A DNA stretch of 7,821 bases from JBMNTQ01 sp050945815 (GTDB taxonomy: Bacteria > Bacillota > Clostridia > Christensenellales > JBMNTQ01). The DNA lies in the NCBI GenBank assembly GCA_050945815.1, contig JBMNTQ010000093.1:1-7821 (forward strand), given 5' to 3'. Below the pieces are notes generated by a model. The model did not search any database, had not been told where the DNA came from, and saw nothing but the letters and a program-made list of their open reading frames with translations. Both the position numbers and the translations under genes were made by a program. This document shows, piece after piece, positions 4,420 to 7,821 of the stretch (position 1 is its first letter; each line of letters opens with the position of its first letter).

Positions 4420-5289
4420 ATGGCTACGGCCAAACGACGGTTTAAGGATCGGCGGGACGGCAAATATCTTTACGATCTGGACTCATATCATAAATTTTTA
4501 CCGTATTTGCTTCCCCGGCGCTGCGATGCCGAAGCGTTTTTGCGAGAAGAGATTGATATGTCTGCTGTCTTTGCTTATCTGGAAGAAAAAAACCGCGATA
4601 GTGAGATGAAGACAACGCTGTTTCAGGTTTTTGTGGCGTCGATTGTCCGCGTTGTTGCTCAGCGGCCCTACCTCAACCGTTTCATCAGCGGGAAACGCTT
4701 TTATCAGCGCGACAAGATTGAGATTGCGTTTGTGGCTAAGAAAGCATTTCACGATGATGGGGAGGAGGGGTTGGTGCGCATTGCTTTTGACGGGGATGTG
4801 ACGATGCAGCAGGTGACACAGCATATGCATCGAGAAATCTATGAAGTTCGGGGCGAGAGGAAAGATGCGGCCAATGACGAGATTGATAAGCTGGTTCATT
4901 TGCCGCGTTTTTTGATTCGCGGGATTATGAGGGTATTTCGTTTCTTGAGTTTTCATGGATGGATGCCCCAATCCATTATCCGGGGCGACCCAAACCACGC
5001 TACGGTTTTTCTGTCTAATATGGGCAGCATTGGCGCGGGTGCTCCGTACCACCACCTTAATGAATGGGGTACCAATTCGATATTTATGTGTGTGGGGGAG
5101 GTGCGCAAAAAGCCTGTGGTGGATGCTGATGGCCAAATTATTGTGGGAGATATCGCCGAAATTGCATTCACATTAGACGAACGGATTGCCGACGGCTATT
5201 ATTTTAGCAAGTCTATACAGCTTTTAAAAGAGTATCTTCAGAACCCGTGGTTGTTAGATCGAAAGGAAGGTGGGGAAAATGAGGATTGA
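4420..5289 (+). CDS. Lipoyl-less 2-oxo acid dehydrogenase E2-like (CAT-fold) acyltransferase homologue
   Basis: The 289-residue protein matches the catalytic domain of dihydrolipoyl acyltransferase (E2) and chloramphenicol acetyltransferase. It lacks the N-terminal lipoyl and subunit-binding domains, so it is not a working dehydrogenase E2. Seen are PYLNRFISGKRFYQRDKIEIAF in the N-terminal half, SNMGSIGAGAPYHH (199-212) and VGEVRKKPVV before the C-terminal TLDERIADGYY (251-261). The last is the HxxxDG active-site motif with Glu254 in place of the catalytic His; Asp258 and Gly259 are kept. Residues 158-184 (LVHLPRFLIRGIMRVFRFL and onward) form a basic-hydrophobic insert that could bind membrane. 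The start at 4420 follows AGGAGGGG (4407-4414). The stop overlaps the next start by 11 bases, so both genes are translationally coupled. It may bind acyl-CoA made by the ligase, or transfer the acyl group by another base such as His211/His212. The family is sure; activity is unknown. Confidence 0.88.
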   Translation: MATAKRRFKDRRDGKYLYDLDSYHKFLPYLLPRRCDAEAFLREEIDMSAVFAYLEEKNRDSEMKTTLFQVFVASIVRVVAQRPYLNRFISGKRFYQRDKIEIAFVAKKAFHDDGEEGLVRIAFDGDVTMQQVTQHMHREIYEVRGERKDAANDEIDKLVHLPRFLIRGIMRVFRFLSFHGWMPQSIIRGDPNHATVFLSNMGSIGAGAPYHHLNEWGTNSIFMCVGEVRKKPVVDADGQIIVGDIAEIAFTLDERIADGYYFSKSIQLLKEYLQNPWLLDRKEGGENED

Positions 5290-7057
5290 AGCTCCTTGGC
5301 TGAGCCGGTATCGGGGGATTCCGCATTCGATAGACTATCCGGAAGGCTCGATGGCCGATATGCTGGAGGAAACGGCCCGGCGATATCCTGACTACATTGC
5401 CTATGATTTTATGGGAACAACTTCGACCTATCGCCAGCTTTGGGCGGACACTCAGCTCTGCGCTAAGGGGTTGGCGGCGATTGGTGTGACCAAGGACGAC
5501 AGGGTTACTGTGTGTTTGCCCAACATGCCTCAAACAGTCATCATATTTTACGCTATTAATTTACTCGGGGCTGTTGCCAACATGATCCATCCCTTGTCGT
5601 CGGAGGGAGAAATTGAATTTTTTCTCAAGGATGCGGACAGCCGGGTGGCGATTACGCTGGATGCGTTTTATTCGCGTTTTGCTGCAATGCGCAGGAGCAG
5701 GCGGCTGGATACCCTTATTTTGACCGGCGTTAAGGATTATTTGAGCCCGCTCAAGAAACTGGGCTTTGCCATCAAGACCGGCCGGAAGATGCAGCCGGTG
5801 CCTAAGGACGCCGATGTGGTCTACTGGAAGGATTTGATGGAGGCCGGCAAGGGCTATGAGCAGGAGGCGGCATACGGGCGTTTGGCCCAGGATGTGGCGG
5901 CGATTCTTTATAGCGGCGGCACCACCGGCAGCACCAAAGGAATACTTCTGACGAATTTGAACTTCAACGCCTTGGGAATGCAGACGGTGGCGATGGGCCA
6001 ATGTGTGGAGGCCGGCGGCACGATGTTGGCGGTTTTGCCTATGTTCCATGGATTTGGCCTAGGCATTTGCATTCACTGCATGATGATTTCGGGCTGTAAA
6101 TGTATTTTGATTCCTAAGTTTACGCCGGACAGCTTTGCCGACCTGGTACGCAAAAAGAGGCCCAACTATATTGCCGGTGTACCGACGCTGTATGAGGCTA
6201 TGCTGCGCAACGAGACCATGGAGGATGTGGATCTGTCTTGTTTGAAGGGGGTCTTTGTGGGCGGTGATTCTATGTCTGTAGAATTGAAGCGCCGCTTTGA
6301 CGCTTTTTTGCAGGAACACCATTCTAGCACTGTGCTGCGTGAGGGCTACGGGACAACGGAATGTGTAACGGCCAGCTGCTTGACGCCGTCGGATGAATAC
6401 CGTGAGGGCAGCATCGGCCTGCCATTTCCGGATACTTTGTATAAGATTGTGCAGCCTCAGACCATAGACGCGCTGCCCTATCGGCAGGAGGGAGAGATTT
6501 GCATCAGTGGCCCGACGGTTATGAAGGGCTATGTGAACCAGCCGGAGGAGACGGCTAATGCTCTGCGCAAGCACGATGACGGCCGGATTTGGCTGCATAC
6601 CGGGGATTTGGGTATGATGGACGAGGACGGCTTTGTGTATTTTAGACAGCGTCTTAAGCGTATGATCATTTCGTCGGGCTATTCGATTTATCCTTCCCAG
6701 CTGGAAAATGTTTTGGATGCCCATCCACAGGTTTCTATGTCCTGCGTGGTGGGGGTTCCGGATGATTATCGAGTGCAAAAAGTGAAGGCATTTGTGGTGT
6801 TGAAAAAGGGCGTTTCCCCCAGCGAAGCGCTGCGGGAAGACATCTTGCAGCATTGCCGCAAACACATTGCGAAATATGCGATGCCCTATGATATTGAGTT
6901 TCGTGAGAGCTTGCCCCAGACCAAGGTGGGCAAGATTGCCTACACGATATTGGAAGCGGAGGAAAAGGGAAAATATGAACGTGAGAAGGCCCTTGGCCCG
7001 GGAGACGAGAATGAGGATGTTGTGGATGCTCGTCAGCCGCTGCGGTATCGAATCTGA
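5279..7057 (+). CDS. AMP-forming acyl-CoA ligase (fatty-acid-CoA ligase-like)
   Basis: This 592-residue class I adenylate-forming enzyme would activate a carboxylic acid with ATP and join it to CoA. The motifs come in the expected order: phosphate-binding loop YSGGTTGSTKG (residues 211-221, with Thr219 where Pro is usual), GYGTTE (356-361), LHTGDLG with ribose-binding D443 (439-445), the hinge region YFRQRLKRMIISSGYSIYP, and near the C-terminus PQTKVGKIAY with catalytic K552. Both the large AMP-binding domain and the small C-terminal domain are complete. Overall resemblance is to medium/long-chain fatty acid ligases, but the acid cannot be named. ATG 5279 is preferred over the in-frame GTG 5270 because GGAAGG at 5265-5270 is 8 bases before it. 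It overlaps the E2-like gene by 11 bases, implying matched expression and a joint pathway. The ligase may supply acyl-CoA for the partner or recycle free fatty acids to phospholipid. Confidence 0.94.
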   Translation: MRIEAPWLSRYRGIPHSIDYPEGSMADMLEETARRYPDYIAYDFMGTTSTYRQLWADTQLCAKGLAAIGVTKDDRVTVCLPNMPQTVIIFYAINLLGAVANMIHPLSSEGEIEFFLKDADSRVAITLDAFYSRFAAMRRSRRLDTLILTGVKDYLSPLKKLGFAIKTGRKMQPVPKDADVVYWKDLMEAGKGYEQEAAYGRLAQDVAAILYSGGTTGSTKGILLTNLNFNALGMQTVAMGQCVEAGGTMLAVLPMFHGFGLGICIHCMMISGCKCILIPKFTPDSFADLVRKKRPNYIAGVPTLYEAMLRNETMEDVDLSCLKGVFVGGDSMSVELKRRFDAFLQEHHSSTVLREGYGTTECVTASCLTPSDEYREGSIGLPFPDTLYKIVQPQTIDALPYRQEGEICISGPTVMKGYVNQPEETANALRKHDDGRIWLHTGDLGMMDEDGFVYFRQRLKRMIISSGYSIYPSQLENVLDAHPQVSMSCVVGVPDDYRVQKVKAFVVLKKGVSPSEALREDILQHCRKHIAKYAMPYDIEFRESLPQTKVGKIAYTILEAEEKGKYEREKALGPGDENEDVVDARQPLRYRI

Positions 7058-7133
7058 CAGGGTATAGAGAGGGCGAGGCGGAAAACGTTCGCGGGATTTG
7101 TTTGCCAAGCGGACAGGGAAAAACAAAGACAAA

Positions 7134-7178
7134 CTGGCATCCTTGGATTTGTGACCGGGGATGCCAGAATGGTTTTGG
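7134..7178 (+). terminator. Possible terminator of the ligase operon
   Basis: CTGGCATCC (7134-7142) and GGATGCCAG (7159-7167) form a perfect 9-bp stem around a 16-base loop, 76 bases after the ligase stop. The following AATGGTTTTGG has only a short T run, so termination may be weak or Rho-aided. No better candidate is visible between the operon and the typA promoter. Confidence 0.45.
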
Positions 7179-7303
7179 GGGTTTGATTGGGTAGGTGTTC
7201 TTTGTATTCGGGCTTCAAATAAGCTGCTTTGGAGCTTGCTTTGGCGCGCGTGCTTCCGAACTGTTTTTTCGGGCAGAATGATGGGTGGGCAGGAAAGCTG
7301 TGC

Positions 7304-7340
7304 GGCGGACAAAAAATAATGTTTTCAGGCGGACAAAAAA
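7304..7340. repeat. Direct repeat of GGCGGACAAAAAA, 24-base period, in the typA promoter
   Basis: Identical 13-base copies lie at 7304-7316 and 7328-7340. The second fills most of the spacer between the -35 and -10 boxes and the first lies 5 bases upstream of the -35 box. A 24-base period is a little over two helical turns. This could be a tandem regulator site or a local duplication. A weaker relative (GCGGACAGGGAAAAA) occurs near 7110. Confidence 0.6.
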
Positions 7341-7350
7341 GTAGTATAAT
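7322..7350 (+). promoter_or_regulatory. Promoter of typA
   Basis: TTTTCA at 7322-7327 and a perfect TATAAT at 7345-7350 are separated by 17 bases. The transcript would start near 7357, about 30 bases before the ATG. The spacer contains one copy of a 13-base direct repeat. Confidence 0.72.
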
Positions 7351-7386
7351 TAAAAAGTTTAAACAAAGGAAAAGACGGGAGATTTT

Positions 7387-7821
7387 ATGAAGAGGGAACA
7401 GATAAGAAACATTGCGATCATTGCCCATGTTGACCATGGGAAAACGACACTGGTGGATCAGATGCTACACCAGAGCGGTGTGTTTCGCGCCCACGAGCAG
7501 GTGAAAGAACGGGTTATGGACTCCGGCGATTTAGAGCGGGAGCGGGGTATTACCATCTTGGCTAAAAATACATCGGTGCAATATGGGGACGTAAAAATAA
7601 ACATTGTAGATACGCCGGGCCATGCCGACTTTGGGGGCGAGGTGGAGCGGATATTGATGATGGTGGACGGCGTTTTGCTGATGGTGGATGCTTTTGAGGG
7701 CTGTATGCCCCAGACGCGCTTTGTTTTGAAGAAGGCGCTGGACTTGAAAAAGCGGGCTGTGGTAGTGGTCAACAAGGTGGATCGGCCGGACGCGCGGCCT
7801 TTGGATGTTGTGGACGAGATT
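7387..7821 (+). CDS. typA: TypA/BipA translational GTPase, N-terminal part (3' end outside window)
   Basis: The first 145 codons of a ribosome-binding GTPase of the elongation factor type are present, and the frame is open at the window edge. All GTP-binding motifs of the G domain present in this stretch are intact: G1 AHVDHGKTT (residues 13-21), G2 ERGIT (52-56), G3 DTPGHADFGGEVER (75-88) and G4 NKVD (129-132). The wording around G3 and the following MVDGVLLMVDAFEGCMPQTRFVL distinguishes TypA from LepA and EF-G. TypA helps ribosome assembly and translation under stress and low temperature. The start at 7387 follows GGGAG (7377-7381) with a 5-base gap. The gene has its own promoter, with a direct repeat interleaved. 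TypA is normally about 600 residues, so most of the gene lies beyond the window. Confidence 0.96.
   Translation, partial: MKREQIRNIAIIAHVDHGKTTLVDQMLHQSGVFRAHEQVKERVMDSGDLERERGITILAKNTSVQYGDVKINIVDTPGHADFGGEVERILMMVDGVLLMVDAFEGCMPQTRFVLKKALDLKKRAVVVVNKVDRPDARPLDVVDEI

Noticed and set aside
4498..5136. Reverse-strand ORF of 212 codons opposite the E2-like gene
   Set aside because: It is a shadow of the + strand gene, with no motif and no ribosome binding site context.
7256..7272. CCGAA/TTCGG hairpin upstream of typA as a terminator
   Set aside because: The stem is only 5-6 bp, its T run is in the loop rather than after the stem, and it is less convincing than the hairpin at 7134-7167.
6059..7312. 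Long reverse-strand ORF of 417 codons opposite the ligase gene
   Set aside because: It is antisense to a gene with complete family motifs, has no recognisable domain, and its length is explained by the codon bias of the + strand gene.

Overview
The window looks like a chromosomal segment of a low-to-mid GC Gram-positive anaerobe of the Clostridia, perhaps near Oscillospiraceae. This rests on strong GGAGG-type ribosome binding sites, consensus TTGACA/TATAAT promoters, a CCA-encoding tRNA gene, and gene types common in that class (half-size EamA transporter, lipoyl-less E2-like protein next to an acyl-CoA ligase, a small 'DYKxMYYHL' protein). The placement is inferred without any database search. 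All supported genes are on the + strand.

Layout. Positions 1-1364 hold the 3' end of an ABC exporter gene followed closely by azlC and azlD, the two parts of a branched-chain amino acid exporter. No terminator is visible after azlD, and a near-consensus promoter at 1402-1430 then drives tRNA-Leu(UAA) at 1452-1538. From 1539 to about 2290 the sequence is mostly non-coding and structured. The CCA end abuts a polypyrimidine/polypurine hairpin, then a second hairpin, then a terminator. A 56-residue small protein with an excellent ribosome binding site follows at 1700-1870. A second copy of the same hairpin plus linker plus unrelated hairpin comes after it, so the small gene is bracketed by two copies of one structured repeat. 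Positions 2034-2229 may hold a decayed small ORF.

Positions 2290-4102 carry two singly promoted genes that look AT-richer than their surroundings. One is a PLP-dependent cystathionine synthase/lyase-type enzyme and the other a single-domain EamA (DMT) transporter. Their promoters share a similar -10 to +1 stretch with a dyad. The transporter's short leader contains a strong intrinsic terminator just before its ribosome binding site, which suggests attenuation or insulation. Positions 4103-4340 hold nothing convincing.

Positions 4341-7057 form a tight two-gene operon with an 11-base overlap. It encodes a lipoyl-less E2/CAT-fold acyltransferase-like protein and a full-length AMP-forming acyl-CoA ligase. 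The ligase would make an acyl-CoA and the partner would bind or transfer it, but the partner has Glu where the catalytic His of the HxxxDG motif should be. This pair is the best candidate for an undescribed system in the window. The window ends in the first 145 codons of typA (bipA), a ribosome-associated GTPase. Its promoter is interleaved with two copies of a 13-base direct repeat.
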